From assembly GCA_025766275.1 (NCBI GenBank), contig JAFKAC010000037.1:310001-374000 (forward strand): a stretch of DNA of 64,000 nt, written 5' to 3'. Of the stretch, positions 9,481 to 22,508 are shown one piece after another; position 1 is the stretch's first letter; the number at the start of each line of letters is the position of its first letter. The notes under the pieces are model-generated. The model made no database searches. It saw nothing but the letters and a program-made list of their open reading frames with translations, and was not told where the DNA came from. This DNA comes from Lactarius indigo (Eukaryota > Basidiomycota > Agaricomycetes > Russulales > Russulaceae). Both the position numbers and the translations under genes were made by a program.

Positions 9481-11218
9481 TTACGCGAAGTTCCAGTAAG
9501 ACCACATCGGCAGTGTAGAATAGGCCTGCTGCGGCACCCCTTTGGGGCTACGTGATGCGTGATAACGTCTATTAACAAAATATTCCAGCTTGAGACATTC
9601 ATCAACTAATCAAACGGATTTGTAAAAGCAGATCCCCCTCGACGCACCAGTCACGCGACACCGCCCCAAGATAGAATCTAGCTCGTGCTATTGGGTGCTG
9701 GAGCGAACAGTACACTTTTTCGAGATATATGCGAGCTTGGGCTGTTGATCATCAAAGATCCGGCGCACGCACCTCTCCCGACATAAAGTGCTGTTTCCGA
9801 GTGCCGCCACGACAAGTGACACGGGTCTCAACTATGGAACATTTAAAAGGGGTTTCGGGACCACGCCACAGCTCCAGGAGGTACGTGTCCGGTTTTGCAT
9901 CTGCGCGTGGAGCAAGGGAGGGAGCCCATGCTGGCTAGAGCCGTGACTAGTCGCAGTGTGGGCCACAGGTGATGAACAACCACTCGATCGAGGTCCTATT
10001 TGGGGCTGGCACATCCATTAGAGTAAAGGCTCACCGGTCTACATGCTGGCATGATCGCGTCTCGGGTCCCACCAGTAACGGCATCTCGGACTTAGTCGGA
10101 TTTGTCTCGTGCTCGCGGGGGCGCATCCTCGGCACCGAATGGCTGTGCGACGTTTCCAAATAAAACCGAAACTGGCTGAGAGACCATATGCCAGGGGTCG
10201 AGTTTGGTGCGCACCTCGGCTCGCCTTTCGGTGCTCATCGCATTGAGGGTATTTGAGTTTCCCGCGGACACCACGGAATTGAGTAAGGTCTAAGAACGAC
10301 GGTACCCGTGTGAGTGAACCTGCCAGTGTGCGGTTGTTCTCATCAGCAAGTCGTGACAGGAAAACAAATACGCACTAACAACAGTTCACCAGTTGGTGTC
10401 GATGTGGCGTCGCCGGTTGGTATGCCACTGATCCACGTGCCAGTAAGTCATCGTATAACTCACAACAGTCAACAAGTGCCAACTTGGGCTTAAGGCGAGC
10501 GTGTTTTCCCCTTCAGTCATTTCTATCATATCGTGACTGAGGAGTACGTAAATGCTTCCTTAGCTACTCTCCACATCGCTAACATATTAACACATTACTA
10601 TAGCATCCGAGTCATGACCTTGATCCCCAGGCTTGATCCAGTCCTTGCCACTGATCGAGACTGAGCTTGACCTTCCATAAAAATTGCTGACTAAGCGACA
10701 GCACACGTTTTAGGTTACGGTCATCAAGCATCCGTCAATCAATGTGCACTGGTCTGGCGGTTAACGATCTGCATATGCCCTACACTAACAATGCACGGCC
10801 GTAGCACTTCCACTGGCTAGCAAAATTCCTTGGCCCTTTATCCCTGCTCATGAAGCCTCCTCCGGACCCTACCAATTCATCCGTGCGGCTTATTGTTGGC
10901 TTATTGTTGGCGGGTCTGACCGACACTGACAGCCATAGCCAACGAGGTGGGAGCGCATCGCATGGCGGGAGGTGCGTGCATCAATACTTTTTCACCATAT
11001 CTTGGATCATCAGACACTCGGCAATGAGGGACGCAGGTACCGAGGAAATGGGAGCCGTCATCCATCACATCATCACAGCCCGCGTCAGCCCGAGATGTTA
11101 GTTAGATTAAATGTCAGATTTATTTATAAACTGAGCAGTAGTATGCTAATTTCTACCGCCCTCTACCTTTGGTTACATTATTGGTTGGGGTCATATTCTG
11201 CGCGGGCCGCAGAATATC
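9481..11218. other. intergenic part of the duplicated 7TM unit, no gene
   Basis: The stretch 9680-10,300 resembles 12,870-13,540: both contain TTGGGTGCTG.., TTCGAG.TATATGC.AGC, a CTCACCGGTCTACA.GCTGG block and GTCGG..TTGTCTCGTG. The stretch 10,600-11,218 resembles 4340-4540 and the region before 14,346. It therefore holds the downstream region of one unit and the upstream (promoter) region of the next. No convincing coding frame is present. GGCTTATTGTT occurs as a tight direct repeat near 10,890. Confidence 0.6.
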
Positions 11219-12717
11219 ATGGTTTCCGAACTCGTCCTTCGCCAGCGTGGCATCATTCTGCTTTACCGCACTTCCAACGTTATAATTCAATCTACTGTTT
11301 ATGGCAAGTTTCATCTTCTTCGCTCTCCGATCCATTCAAACTCACACATGCTCAGGAATCTATGCATCACTTATCCCAGTCTCAATGCATATAATGATGT
11401 GAGTTACCTGTTTTCCTTCCGGACAAATCACTTCGACGGATGTGAAGGAAGAAAGGTTTACACACGACGAGCCAGAAAGTCTTGTTCTGTGTGATAGTCT
11501 TCATGTTTTCCTTGTCAACTGCGTCCCTGGCTGTCTCAATAGTGGATTTAATTACTCTCATCAAGGCCTGGTATCTCGTTACAGATCTCTCCGAGTCAAC
11601 CGGAACGAGGAGCCCCGCAGAGTCACTTCTGGTTCTATTCAACTCATTGACTGCCATTAGCGTAGGCGAATTACTCTCGTATTGTGTGTTAATAGACTCA
11701 CGAAGTAGTATGCCCTGACGGATGGCGTCGTCGTCTGGCGAGCCTGGATCATATGCCACGATGAATGCAGAAAATTACTGACAGCGCCGATCGTGATGCT
11801 CGTCTTGACGATGCGTACGTAGTCCTCCTTTTTACCGCCTCAGCCCTACGAGCGGGCCCCCTTTCCAGTCGGCGTCGTAGCGACCATCGGCATCAGGATA
11901 TTCATAAACATCGACCCTGTGAATAGAGAAGGCCGCCTTGCCGATACTATTGACGTCTTCCAGGAGATCACATTTATTTCTTCGCTTCTCACCAATATAT
12001 TGGGTACAGGAATAATATCGTTGAAAGCATGGTACGCCTAGGGTTTTTGACTATGTACAACGTTACTGATTCTTGGGCTGGCTGTCATAGGAGGTATCGA
12101 AGATGGATTGTAACGGATCTGCAACGTGTCGTGAACAAGAGGACAAAGGGGGAAAGGGTGCTGGCCCTTCTTGTGGAATCCGGTGTGCTTTATGTCTTTT
12201 CTGGCGTGCGCCTGATCTCCTGTCTAAAAAGAAAAAGGCTAATGTTTTAATCGTTTATTCCAGGCGCTGTTGGTCGCCTCATCCCTCATACATTTACCTG
12301 GATCCAACTTCGTACTCGGGAGTTTTTTCTTGCAAGCCGCTGTTCACTTGGCAGTAAGTGTTGCGTCCGAATTCAGGACCGAAGCTGACAATATGTTAGG
12401 GAATGTATCCAGTGATTGTCGTCATACTTGTCAGCCGAGAAGCGTCGATGGACAAGACACTGTTCAATTCGACCCTCCCCGTAGTCATCACCGACTTACA
12501 CCAAGCCTCCTCCCAGTTCAGGGCAAATCAGACTGCGGATCACCCAACCAAGTCCGGGTCTGCAGCAAGCTTCCAATGTGTCGCGGTGCAGGGGCCGTGC
12601 CCCGCGCGAGGTTCTCCCGACTCATCGTTATCACAGAACTCCTTGCCCTCCAATTCGAGTCTGGGAGCCGATGTTGACATTGAAATCAGGTCAGGCGATA
12701 GAGGCGACGTGGAATAG
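11219..12717 (+). CDS. seven-transmembrane hypothetical protein, family copy A (complete)
   Basis: Eight exons join in frame (11219-11303, 11356-11398, 11448-11661, 11709-11814, 11869-12031, 12091-12205, 12264-12353, 12400-12717), giving 377 residues. Hydrophobic stretches fit seven membrane helices: GIYASLIPVSMHIMM; FCVIVFMFSLSTA..IVDLIT; a segment ending VVVWRAWIIC; APIVMLVLTM..VVATIGI; ISSLLTNILGTGIISL; ALLVESGVLYVFSG..; GMYPVIVVILVS. A 90-residue polar Ser/Pro/Asp tail would be cytoplasmic. The layout resembles basidiomycete 7TM proteins grouped under domains of unknown function; receptor or ligand is unknown. Intron 1 begins with GC (GCAAGT) instead of GT. Copies B and C share every intron position. 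Confidence 0.82.
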
Positions 12718-14345
12718 GCCTGCAGGGGTATCCATTGGGGGCAACATGATGCACAATGACGAAGTAGTTATAAGTTAATTTACTTTGAAATTTACAGAGG
12801 CAGGTTTCCTTGACGCCCCAAAGTGAACCCTACCGCTACTCATGGTTCCAGGATAGAGCCCACAGGCTGTACCATTGGGTGCTGAGGCAAACGGCACACT
12901 GTTCGAGGTATATGCAAGCCTGAGCTGTTCCCTAGAGACACAGCGCACGTCCCTTTCTTTTGACCCAGAGTGCGGACCGTTACCGAGTACCGCCATGACA
13001 AATGAAGCGACACGGGTCTCATATTAAACTTAAGAGGCCAGGTCACAAGTACGATGCCGTAGCTCCAAGAGGCAGGCGTCCAGTCTTTGCGTCTGGCTGT
13101 GTAGTAACTTGAAGCCCGAGGGTGGAAACCTTTACGCCGGCTAGACTTGCGGAACAGCGGCAGAGTGAGGGTGTCGCGTCGCAAGTGGCGTAGGATCACT
13201 CGCCGATCAATGTCCTAATCGCTGAGCAGAGCCAGCACCCGCATTGGAGCGAGCGCTCACCGGTCTACACGCTGGTGTTGCAGCGCCTCGGGTCCATAAC
13301 GGCACTGCTCAGAGTCAGTCGGTCTTGTCTCGTGTTTGCAGCGTACCCTCATTTACGGAACCTTTGTTTCATCGTTCCCTGGGTCAGAGAAAATTGAGAA
13401 CGACCGCGAGACCACGGGCCGACTTGAAAGAAATCACCGAGTCTGTTGCGCACCTCCATTCGCCGAATCGCCTTGTGGTAGATATTTGGAGAAATTTGAG
13501 TCTCCCATCATGCCCTCGATCATGGACTTGCTAACAGCGCTCCTAGCGCCCCCTGTGTGTGTTTTGTGACATACGCAGCAGTTCTCATCAGTCAAGTCAT
13601 CGCCAAGTCATCACGGATAGCCTAGCTAGCGCTCGCAAATAGTATGTACTAGCAACTAGACTAGCTAGGACTGGCAGCTCTAGATAAACAATAGTCAAGG
13701 GTATACTCTATTTCACACCGTCACTGGTCACCAGTTACCTGTCAATTTCCCTGATGTCAAGTGGCAGATTGCTCACTTTTGGTATGATGCCTTGTATGAT
13801 GCAGTCCTTTGGCGCGCGCCATTCGCCGTGAAGTCGATGACTAAGCAAGGCGTGCACACCGATAATAGTTACGGCCATGATCATCATCCGTCAATCAATG
13901 CGCACTGGTCTGAAGCCATGCATGTATCCAACATTGGCACGAGCAAATTCAATTTCTGCTACACACAGCCGCGATACTCCGCTACCATTTTCGTAGCTCA
14001 GAAATGCTGCTCGGAAACCCCCCGCCACTGTCTTGCCGGCTCCTTCATGCGGCGTTTTGTTTGGAGGTCTCAACGATACTAATCAACGAGGTAGGATTGC
14101 GTCGCACAGCGGAAGGAGGGGGCGTCAATATCTATATCTGGGACCATCAGATAATGGCGTTCAGGGGTCCATCACTAGGAACGAACGTGAGCCATGATCG
14201 TCCGATATTCTAATTGTCAGGCAAGTTGTCAGGTTCATTTAAGTAGCGTTCTAAAAATGGATTCCCCCCCCCCCCCCCCCCTTTCACCTCGGTCTGCTGT
14301 ACATTATTGGTTCGGAGACATATTCTGCGCAGGCCGGAGAATATC
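12718..14345. other. intergenic DNA of the 7TM unit, with 18-base poly-C tract
   Basis: The stretch 12,830-13,540 matches the region downstream of the 9.2-kb relic. The stretch 13,670-13,920 matches 8862-9132, including the ATGATCATCATCCGTCAATC block. From 14,040 to 14,345 it matches the upstream region of copy A (CTGGGACCATCAGA, CAGGCCGGAGAATATC). An uninterrupted run of 18 C lies at 14,264-14,281, about 65 bases before the copy B start codon. No gene is supported. Confidence 0.6.
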
Positions 14346-15867
14346 ATGGTCTCCGAAAACGTCTTTCACCAGCGCAGTGTCACCCTACTTTTCCGCACCT
14401 CCAATCTCTTGATCCAATCCATTCTTTATGGTGAGTTCCGTATTCTCGTCTCCGTTCTATATTCGAGCTCATACATGCTCAGGGATATACGCATCACTTA
14501 TCCCAGTTTCGGCGTATATAATGATGTGAGTTGCCTTCTTTCTAGTAACTAACTAATCTGACCGATGTAAAGCCAGAAGGGCTTGCGCTCGCTAAGCCAG
14601 AAAGTCTTGTTCGGTGTAATAGTCTTCATGTTCTCCTTGTCAACTGCGTACCTGGTTGTCTCAATTGTGGATTTGATCATTATCATCAAGACCTGGTATC
14701 TCGTGGTAGACCCCTCTGACGTCACAAGGAGTCCTACGGAGACACTTCTAACTCTATTCAACGCATTTGCTCCTGTTAATGTTGGTGGATGGTGTTCTTC
14801 TCGCTTCGTTTGCTAAATGGGCTCACCAAAGTAGTACTCCCTGACGGATGGCGTCGTCGTCTGGAGGGCTTGGATCATATGCCGTGATGAAAGCAGAAAA
14901 CTGCTGAGAGCGCCGATTGTGATGCTCGTGCTGACAATGCGTACGTCTTTCTTTCTTCCATTTTTACCATTTGCGTCCCACCATGACGAGCGGGGCCCCT
15001 TTTCTAGTCGGTGTCCTGGCGACTATCGGCGTCAGAATATTCATAAATATCGACCCCGTGAACAGAGATAAAGGCCGCCTTGCCGATACTATCGATGTCT
15101 TCCAGGAGATTACGTTGATATCTTCACTTATCACCAACGTTCTGGGAACGGGAATAATATCGTTGAAAGCATGGTACGCCTGGCGTCTCTGGCTATGTAC
15201 AACGTTGCTGATGGGCTGCCATAGGAGGTATCGGAGGTGGATTATAACGGATCTGAAACGTGTCGTGATCAAGAGGACGAAAGCGGAAAGGGTGATGGCC
15301 CTTTTAGTAGAATCCGGCATACTCTACGTTTTTTCTGGCGTGCGCCATATCCCCTCTTTTGAAAATCGACCTTTTTGCTAATCCTTCGTTGATCCAGGCG
15401 ATGTTGGTCGCGTCGTCCCTCATACGTCTCCCTGGATCCCATTTCATACTCGGGAGTTTATACTCGCAAGCCGCAGTTCACCTAGCGGTGAGTGTTGCGT
15501 CCGATTCTCAGATCGGAACTGACAAGGTGTCAAGGGGATGTACCCAGTGATTATCGTCATAATCGTCAACCGAGAGGCGTCAATGGACAAGACGCTGTTC
15601 AATTCGACCCTCCCTGTAGTCATCACCGACTTGCAACAAGCCTCCTCCCAGTTCAGAGCCGGTGAGACCGCGGCTCGCCAGGTCAAGTCCACTGGAACGC
15701 CCATTTCTGGCCTCCAATTTCAAGTTGCGGCCACGCAGGCGCCGCATCCTGATACGCGAGATTTTCTCGACTCATCGTCATCACTGGACTCCCTGTCTTC
15801 CAGTTCAAGTTCGGTGTCCCGGGCCGATGATGACGCAGAGGTCCCATCAGAGACGGCACCGGCGTAG
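14346..15867 (+). CDS. seven-transmembrane hypothetical protein, family copy B (complete)
   Basis: Same eight-exon structure as copy A, starting MVSENVFHQRSV and ending at 15867. The helices include GIYASLIPVSAYIMI, FGVIVFMFSLSTAYLVVS, MLVLTMLGVLATIGVRIF, ISSLITNVLGTGIISL, VMALLVESGILYVFSG and GMYPVIIVIIVN. Helix three is followed by VVVWRAWIICRDE and helix five by RYRRWII, both putative loop signatures of the family. Intron 1 has a normal GTGAGT donor here, unlike copies A and C. The tail is Ser-rich (LDSSSSLDSLSSSSSS). The gene lies 1.6 kb after copy A in the same direction. Function unknown. Confidence 0.82.
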
Positions 15868-16595
15868 ATTAGGTTTGCTCTTAGTTTACTCAGTACGCGG
15901 CGAACGCGAGACGAACGCCGACAAGACGAACCGACCGAGCATATCGTTAGGGTACCCGAGAGGTCGAGGCTCCTACCCTTACTATATTGTTGACTTCTCG
16001 AACTCCGAAGAAATGGTAGTTATTTGTAGGAATAGCGGTGACGATTTGGCGGTGTACGCTACCCTGACGTATACACGTGTTGTATTTATCATGTATTCCA
16101 AGGACGAAACATATTATTTATTGAACCAGATGCACACCCAGGTGCAGAGCGTTCGCTGGACTCGTATCTCTTGGATCTAGGACGAGCACGTACCTCGAAA
16201 TTTACGGCTGCTAGCGTAGAGTTGGTACCAGGGTTAGTCTTGAACTCGCCTCAAGCGCTGCGCGGACAGCTCATAATAATACCACATAACACCAATATCG
16301 CCATTCATTCATCAATTCTCGACATAGTTGTGGGTACTCTAATCTAGCAGGGATGGTGTTCTAGCAAGAATGTACGAAATAATAAGTGGTAAGTTAGATG
16401 CAAATCTCTGAGTATGTGTAGTCGTGTCGTCATATGTAGTAATTCTCCACCCCTGGCGCCTTCCGACGCCACATCTTAAGACTGCTCCCCCCGATGTACC
16501 CCTCATCGCTCAGTCTCCACTGCGGATCTCCGACCTCCGTCACAGGGTCGCTAAAATGCAACTCCCGAGTCTGCATTATACCGTCATCATCAGTT
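15868..16595. other. intergenic, no recognised feature
   Basis: Separates copy B (plus) from the convergent FAD oxidoreductase (minus). A 172-codon plus frame continuing past the copy B stop is in another frame of that gene and shows no motif. I see nothing else. Confidence 0.5.
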
Positions 16596-17909
16596 CTAGG
16601 TCTCCAAGGGTATGTAGACAACAACCGGACGACGACTCACCAAGCCAAGTGACAAACAGATCCTCCACGGCACTTGCGAGTACTCGGACAATGCAGCGTC
16701 GGAATTCCCTGTCGCGAGGCACGCGATATTCTCTGCTACTACATGCGCGTGCTGGACGGCGCGGCGTGCCGCCTTTTGGTTCTTCGTATCTGCGACGTCG
16801 CCGATCGCAAATACGTTTGGAAATGCGGTATTGGCGAGTTGCAGAGTGGGCCGCACGGAGATGAAGCCGTCTGATGTAATGCACTCTGGTGCGAGCGTGC
16901 GTAACGGTGGAAAGGCGGGCGTGTGGCCGGTAGCATGGATCTTGGGCAGAGGTGAGGGCCGAGAGAAAGAGAAGTGTCGATGCACGTACCACCAGATCCG
17001 CGCGTAAGCAGCCCCCACTCAAGAGGTCGACATCAAACTCGGAGCCGTCTTCCGGGAAGCCATCTGTTGGAACTTTGACACGCTCGTCGAGCACCATATT
17101 GATACCGAGCTCTTCTGCGCGCGCAGAAATGAGATCGTGGAGTTTCGGGTGGAACTTGTGCATAACTCGCGATCGCGAATGTACCAGCGTGACGGATTTG
17201 GACGAGTAATAGTCTTTGATGTCTGTGGCCAGCTCTATGCCAGCAAAGTAATAAGCGCACGTTACACGATGCGCGCGAGTCACGACGCACGGACGCCAAC
17301 GGCGCCACCGCCCACGACGACGACTTTGTTTGCCCTTTCGACGCGTCGTTGGTGCCGTTGCAGAAAAGCGATGCCGTCTGCTTTTCCCTTCACATTGAGT
17401 GTACTTGGTGGTGCAGAACACGTGCCCGTCGCGATGATGAGGTACTCGTACGAGATGGGCTGGCCGCGATCGAGCTCCACGCGATCTGGGTATATGGCCG
17501 TGACGCGAGCCTGTACTACCTCCGTCGCGTCTGGAGGGAGGTCTTTGAACATGGCTGAGTAAGGGATAAACGCGCGGTGCTCAAAGCCATGCACGACGGA
17601 GTAGCGCGGAAGCGCATAGAGGTGGTGGAAGTGCGAGTGCGGCTCGACAAGGATCGTACGATAAGTCGGGTGCATCCGGGCTGCGATAAGCTCGACTGCT
17701 TTCGTACCTAGGAATGGAGGCAGATCATGAGTCACCGTTGGTTCTTTGAGTGTCACGCGATCCATAAAGTCCGAGGAGATGTATTTGTACCAAGTGGACT
17801 TACCAGCATAGCTTCCCCCGACGACTACAATGTTACCTCTCTGGTGACGGCTGCGGAGTTCAACGGAAGGCATGTCGGACGGGAGTCGGGAAGCGGTGGG
17901 GCGAGTCAA
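16596..17909 (-). CDS. AIF/FSP1-like FAD-dependent NAD(P)H oxidoreductase
   Basis: This is a Pyr_redox_2-type flavoenzyme, predicted to pass electrons from NAD(P)H through FAD to a quinone-type acceptor. The nearest named relatives are AIFM2/FSP1 and fungal AMID-like proteins. Four exons (17804-17909, 17291-17707, 16990-17234, 16596-16940) give 370 residues, the usual family length. The FAD Rossmann motif is VVVGGSYAG (residues about 28-36), the mid-chain signature is YEYLIIATGT, the NAD(P)H Rossmann motif is VVVVGGGAVGV, and the C-terminal FAD motif is NVFAIGDVADT. No signal or membrane segment is seen. The GV/QLATD junction fits fungal relatives. The frame is read through to TAG at 16596; an alternative donor near the end would change only the last residues. 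Thirteen codons before MPSVEL may be untranslated. Confidence 0.82.
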
Positions 17910-18813
17910 GTGGTGGTGAAAAGTCAGGCAACTGGTCGGATTATTTTATGGGGACGGCCATTCGGGGATTATCTAATCTGATACCCGATTCCACGGCATC
18001 GGCCGATCATTCTTCTTTCGGTTCTCAGGCCGAGTGCATCGCGTGCATTACTGACAGTGTTTCGGCTATTCGGAACAATTTGTTGGTCAGTTGACCCTCG
18101 TTCCAGTGGGGTAACGCGTCAGCCGCTCCTACTTTTGTTGCTTCTTGTCATCATCCACCCCTCATCTGTACTCCAAACTTCCGTTCTTGGGTGCAGGTGT
18201 ATTTTCACCGGCGTTTCTGAGCCTGAATGTATGTCTCATGCATGTGCTCTCTACAGCAAACGCGGAAACTTACTTGCGAACTTACTACCGGTAATCAGTC
18301 GCGGTTCATCGGCCACGGTCTGGTCATGTTGCTAAACCATTTTTCCCCTTATCATCTCCACTGCTAATACCGAGACGAATTCAAAACCAGCCTACATGGC
18401 GGAAGGAATTTGATCACGTTCCTCAGCTTGAGACCTCGGAATGAGGTAGCTTTTACTGGTTGCACATATTACCGACGCTTCTCTCGAGGAACACCGGCTT
18501 TACGGAGTTCCCGGCGGGACGAGGTGATCGAAATTTTTTTTTTTGCGTGCCGGGCACGTTTCGCTTCGAGGGGATCCGTAAGTGTATTGTCCTAGGCCGA
18601 GCCACCACGCTGAGCGCACCTGATGTCTGAGACTAGGCGCCTACTCTGTCACCCGCTTCTCCAGTGATGTCATTTGTCATTTCCCGAGATTTGTGGTGGG
18701 TCTGTCCAACCTTCATAAACCCCACCGGAGAGCCATCGTGTTTCTCCACCCGACTCGGCTGCCCCGTGTAATATTTCACTCTCTCATCTTCATTTCACGT
18801 GTCACGACCCAAC
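17910..18813. promoter_or_regulatory. divergent intergenic region between oxidoreductase and sugar transporter
   Basis: About 900 bases separate two genes that point away from each other, so both promoters must lie here. No clear TATA box or repeated operator is visible. A T-rich run (TTTTTTTTTTG, 18,536-18,546) and a CTCTC-rich stretch just before the transporter start (18,780-18,790) are the only compositional marks. Confidence 0.4.
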
Positions 18814-21045
18814 ATGGCACTATTCTATGTGTACGTCGCGTTCTATTGAATGTGTTTGATGCTCACCAGGACGTACAGTCAGGGTGTGCCCATTGGGTAC
18901 ATGGCGATCATGTTGGCTATGATTGCTTCCATGGGAGGAGTAAGATCTTCAATGTTAATTTGCCAGTGATCGACGATGCTGACATATTCGATCAGTTTAT
19001 CTTTGGTGTATGTCATCTGTGAGGGTACTCGAAATGTCCGCCTGATTGACTTTCTAGTATGACACTGGTCAAATATCCGACATTCTGCTAATGGATGACT
19101 TCCTTCTTCGTTTTGCCCAATGTGGGGTTCCCGGAGACGTGGCGACTTGTCACTTTTCCAGAGTTCGCGAAGGCCTGATTGTATCGCTGCTCTCCGTTGG
19201 AACGCTCATTGGTGCGCTCGTAGGGGCCCCGTACGTCCTTTTCTCACAATCCCTCCGTTCCAACTTTTCTGACGCTTTTCCACCAGGACCGCAGACTTCC
19301 TTGGTCGCCGCCGCGCCATGCAAATGGAGTGCCTTGTTTTCTGTGTTGGAGTGATTGTCCAGATAACTTCCAAGTCTGAGTGGGCCCAATTCTCCGTCGG
19401 CCGCCTCATTGCTGGTCTAGGAGTCGGCGCACTCTCCGCTGCAGTCCCTATGTATCAGGCAGAGACCGCGCCTCCGCAGATCCGCGGTGCGATGACGTGA
19501 GTTAATCTCGTGGTATTGGGGCTTCCGGAGCTGACTCGAGTTCACCTGTACAGCGCTACCTATCAGCTATTCATCACCCTTGGCATTCTCGTTGCCTGTT
19601 CGTTCTTTGCTTTCTTCGTTGTGTGTAGCCTGACTTTGTCCTCGTGGTATAGACTGTATTTCTATTGGCACGCGCCACATGTCCGGCTCTGGCTCGTGGC
19701 GTATGGTCGTGGGTCTCGGCTTCATCTGGCCTGCCATCTTGTCTGTCGGTATCGAGTTTATGCCCGAGTCGCCTCGATGGCTCGCGTCGCGTGGTGACCT
19801 CGACAAAGCCCAGCGCGCACTTGCCGTCGCACGTGGTATCAAGGCGTCCGAAGCGGACGCCAACTACCACCTCCGCCGTGAAGCAGAAGGTATTCGTGCG
19901 AGCATCGAGCATGAAAGGAGCGTGCGTGGCGGATGGATAGACTGCTTCCGTGTGGAGAACAAGGCGCTCTACCGCACTTTCCTCGGTGTGTGCTCTTCAT
20001 CTGGCCTTGTTGACCCGTCGAGTCTGATTTCAATCCGTATCAGGCATGTCCTTACAATCGCTGCAGCAACTCACCGGCGCAAACTACTTCTTCTATTATG
20101 GCGCAACGATCTTTACTTCCGTTGGTATCTCGGACTCTTTCGTGACGCAGATCATCCTGGGCAGCGTCAACTTTGTTTGTACTTTTGGTGGTCTGTACGT
20201 CATGGAAAAGGTACGCTAATCCGCGGTCCATTCCTTCGTTCGAAAGGATGTTGATCCGAGATAGTTTGGACGTCGTGTACCCCTTATTCTCGGAGGTCTT
20301 TGGCAGTCGGCATGGCTCCTTGTGTTTGCCATAGCTGGAACTGCCAAGGATCCATCAACGGATGAGAGTATCGGTAATCGTACGTATACCCAATTCCTCT
20401 ATCAAACCATGTACTCACTCGCTGACCACACAGTGATGATCGTTTCCGCTTGCATGTTTATCTGGGGCTTCGCAACAACTTGGGCACCGTACGTTTCTCC
20501 TTGATATCGTTCCTGTGACCCGGCAGCTGACCACGCTCGTAGGGGCATCTGGATTCTGATTGGCGAGACCTTCCCAACCCGGACGCGTGCCAAGCAGGGC
20601 GCTCTGTCGACCGCTTCCAACTGGGCCTGGAACTTCCTCATCGCGTTCTTCACGCCCTTCATCACAAGCGACATCCACTACAAATACGGCTTCATTTTTG
20701 CAGGTACGTCTCGTCGAAACCAAAGCTTTCCTAATAACAACAACACACATAGGATGCAACCTCTTCGCATCGGTCTTCGTATTTCTCTTCCTGTACGAGT
20801 CCTCCAACCTCTCGCTCGAGGCGGTCGACCAGATGTACAATGACCCCAACTGCAAGCCATGGAACTCGAGCACCTGGGCCCCGCCGGGCTACAGTAACCG
20901 GCGCGACCTGATCGAGAAGACGCGCGCTGAACAAGCGCACAGGGACGACAGAGAGGAGGCACCCATCGAGAAGGCTGCACGCCGTTCGAGCGCGACGGGC
21001 AGCGCGACGTTTCACGAACCCGCCGCCCCCAATGAAAAGGTTTGA
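18814..21045 (+). CDS. MFS sugar (hexose-type) transporter
   Basis: This is a plasma-membrane sugar:proton symporter of the MFS sugar-porter family. Hand splicing from ATG at 18814 through about ten short introns gives one frame of roughly 520 residues to TGA at 21043-21045. Signatures in order: YDTGQISD after helix 1, DFLGRRRAM (loop 2-3 G-R-R), [42 protein letters not shown] (PESPR), [16 protein letters not shown] in helix 7, [30 protein letters not shown], and [15 protein letters not shown], the C-terminal equivalent of PETKG-type motifs. All charged signature residues are present. The first exon is very short (MALFYV, donor GTACGT) and is the least certain part. The tail is long and charged. 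Substrate cannot be read from sequence; relatives include glucose/hexose carriers. Confidence 0.9.
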
Positions 21046-22508
21046 CGTTTCTGACCCACCCACCCACTCCAACGACCAATAGCTACGACAAGAGTACTAT
21101 ATAAGAGCCCACGGCAACGCCGATTTTTTAATACCCTTTTTTGTCTTTTGTTTTTGTTTTTTTCCACCTCGCTTACGATGGACCGATGCAATATGTAACT
21201 GTATCGGGCAATGAACGCCGCAATCGCACTCATACAGTACGGCCGAGCGAAAATAACTCGCAGAACATCGTAAATGCTTCTGACGACTCTTTTAAAGTTT
21301 CTCCGCCGCGCCATTCGTCTCGACCGGTCTTCGGGGACTCGGTCCTCGGAGAACGTAATGTCCGACGACTGTCGTCCTTTTGTGCAAAGCGCGGTGCTTG
21401 CGTGAAGGGCCAGCCGACCCGTGACGACGAACGACGCCTGCCATTGTTGAACTACTGATTTACCAGCCCAGGCTCATGGGCCAGAAGCTAGCCTAAGCCA
21501 GAAGTCAGAGGCCGGGTTGAGCTTGAGCTAAGGAGTGGCCCAAAGTATCTATGTTTATTCTATGCGGCAATATGTGGCTCTTAGACAGGATACTAGGTTG
21601 CAATCAAGGTTGCAAGACTTATATTTTTTTCTCGCCGCGGGAGTGCAGTGGAGTATCTTGGGCCACTCTTGGGCCCTACAGTCGCATCAAGCTCCGGGTC
21701 AATACAGTATTGTTCATCTCATCGACCAATATAAATCTGCCACTTGAGGGCCCCGTTGGAACTCCGACATGGCGTCCCACGGCGAGTGACAGTGACAAAC
21801 CCACATCTCGTGTGTTTCTGCTATTTTTTTTTCCCGTTAGATCGTCTGTTATATGTCCTCGCTGACAAGGTGTCCTCTATTATTTAAACATACAGGTGAA
21901 AATGCAGGCCACAGAAACGTCCGCCGACCGAAGTTGAGGTTCACTAGTCAGCAACATGAGCACCCCGCCCAAGTGAGGAGCCGTCTTGCTCGTTTCAACT
22001 CAAAACGTGCGCTCTTTGCACCTACCTTTTTCTGTGATTGGATGCGGAAAACTGGCAACTATGTCATACTCTGTGTGACTTGTCTTCAGTGACTTGTTGG
22101 TATTACTGTATACGGCATAAAACCCATCAGCTTCCTGTAGGATGCGTCGATGATTCGATCTTTGATTCTTATTTCTTGTCTTCTCGACTTCTCAAAGGTC
22201 TCAACCCCCGTGATATAAGGACTCGTACTCTGATGGTCCAAGCCTTAAGCTTTGGCCTTTGTGCAATCCGGCTCAAGATCCAGCCATTCCTTGCTTCACT
22301 CGACTGTCGCTCGACTAAGCGTGATCCTTTGGGTCTGCCTTCCTGTGTAAGTCAGCACTCTTTTGACTTCTGATCTGTTGCGCCTTTGTGTTGACAGCGG
22401 TTGACTTTTGTACAGACAAATCACCGACACACTTGGCTAGCGTGTCACTGACATTACTTACGCTATTGGCTAGGTTGGAGGCATAAACTACGCAGGCCGG
22501 AGAGTGTC
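21046..22508. other. intergenic, 1.46 kb without a supported gene
   Basis: The first 100 bases are the likely 3' UTR of the sugar transporter, with T-rich runs. The remainder is unique-looking until about 22,480, where CGCAGGCCGGAGAGTGTCATGG matches the sequence just before the other 7TM genes. Frames of about 100 codons near 21,141-21,458 on both strands lack motifs. Confidence 0.5.

Noticed and set aside
5995..15867. A functional GPCR-G protein module formed by the 7TM genes and the P-loop GTPase
   Set aside because: Proximity only. The GTPase is not of the heterotrimeric alpha type, and it is disrupted. No sequence evidence links them.
16576..17421. A 281-codon minus frame through the oxidoreductase region
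   Set aside because: It reads through two introns and switches out of the conserved frame; the spliced model accounts for the FAD-binding motifs.
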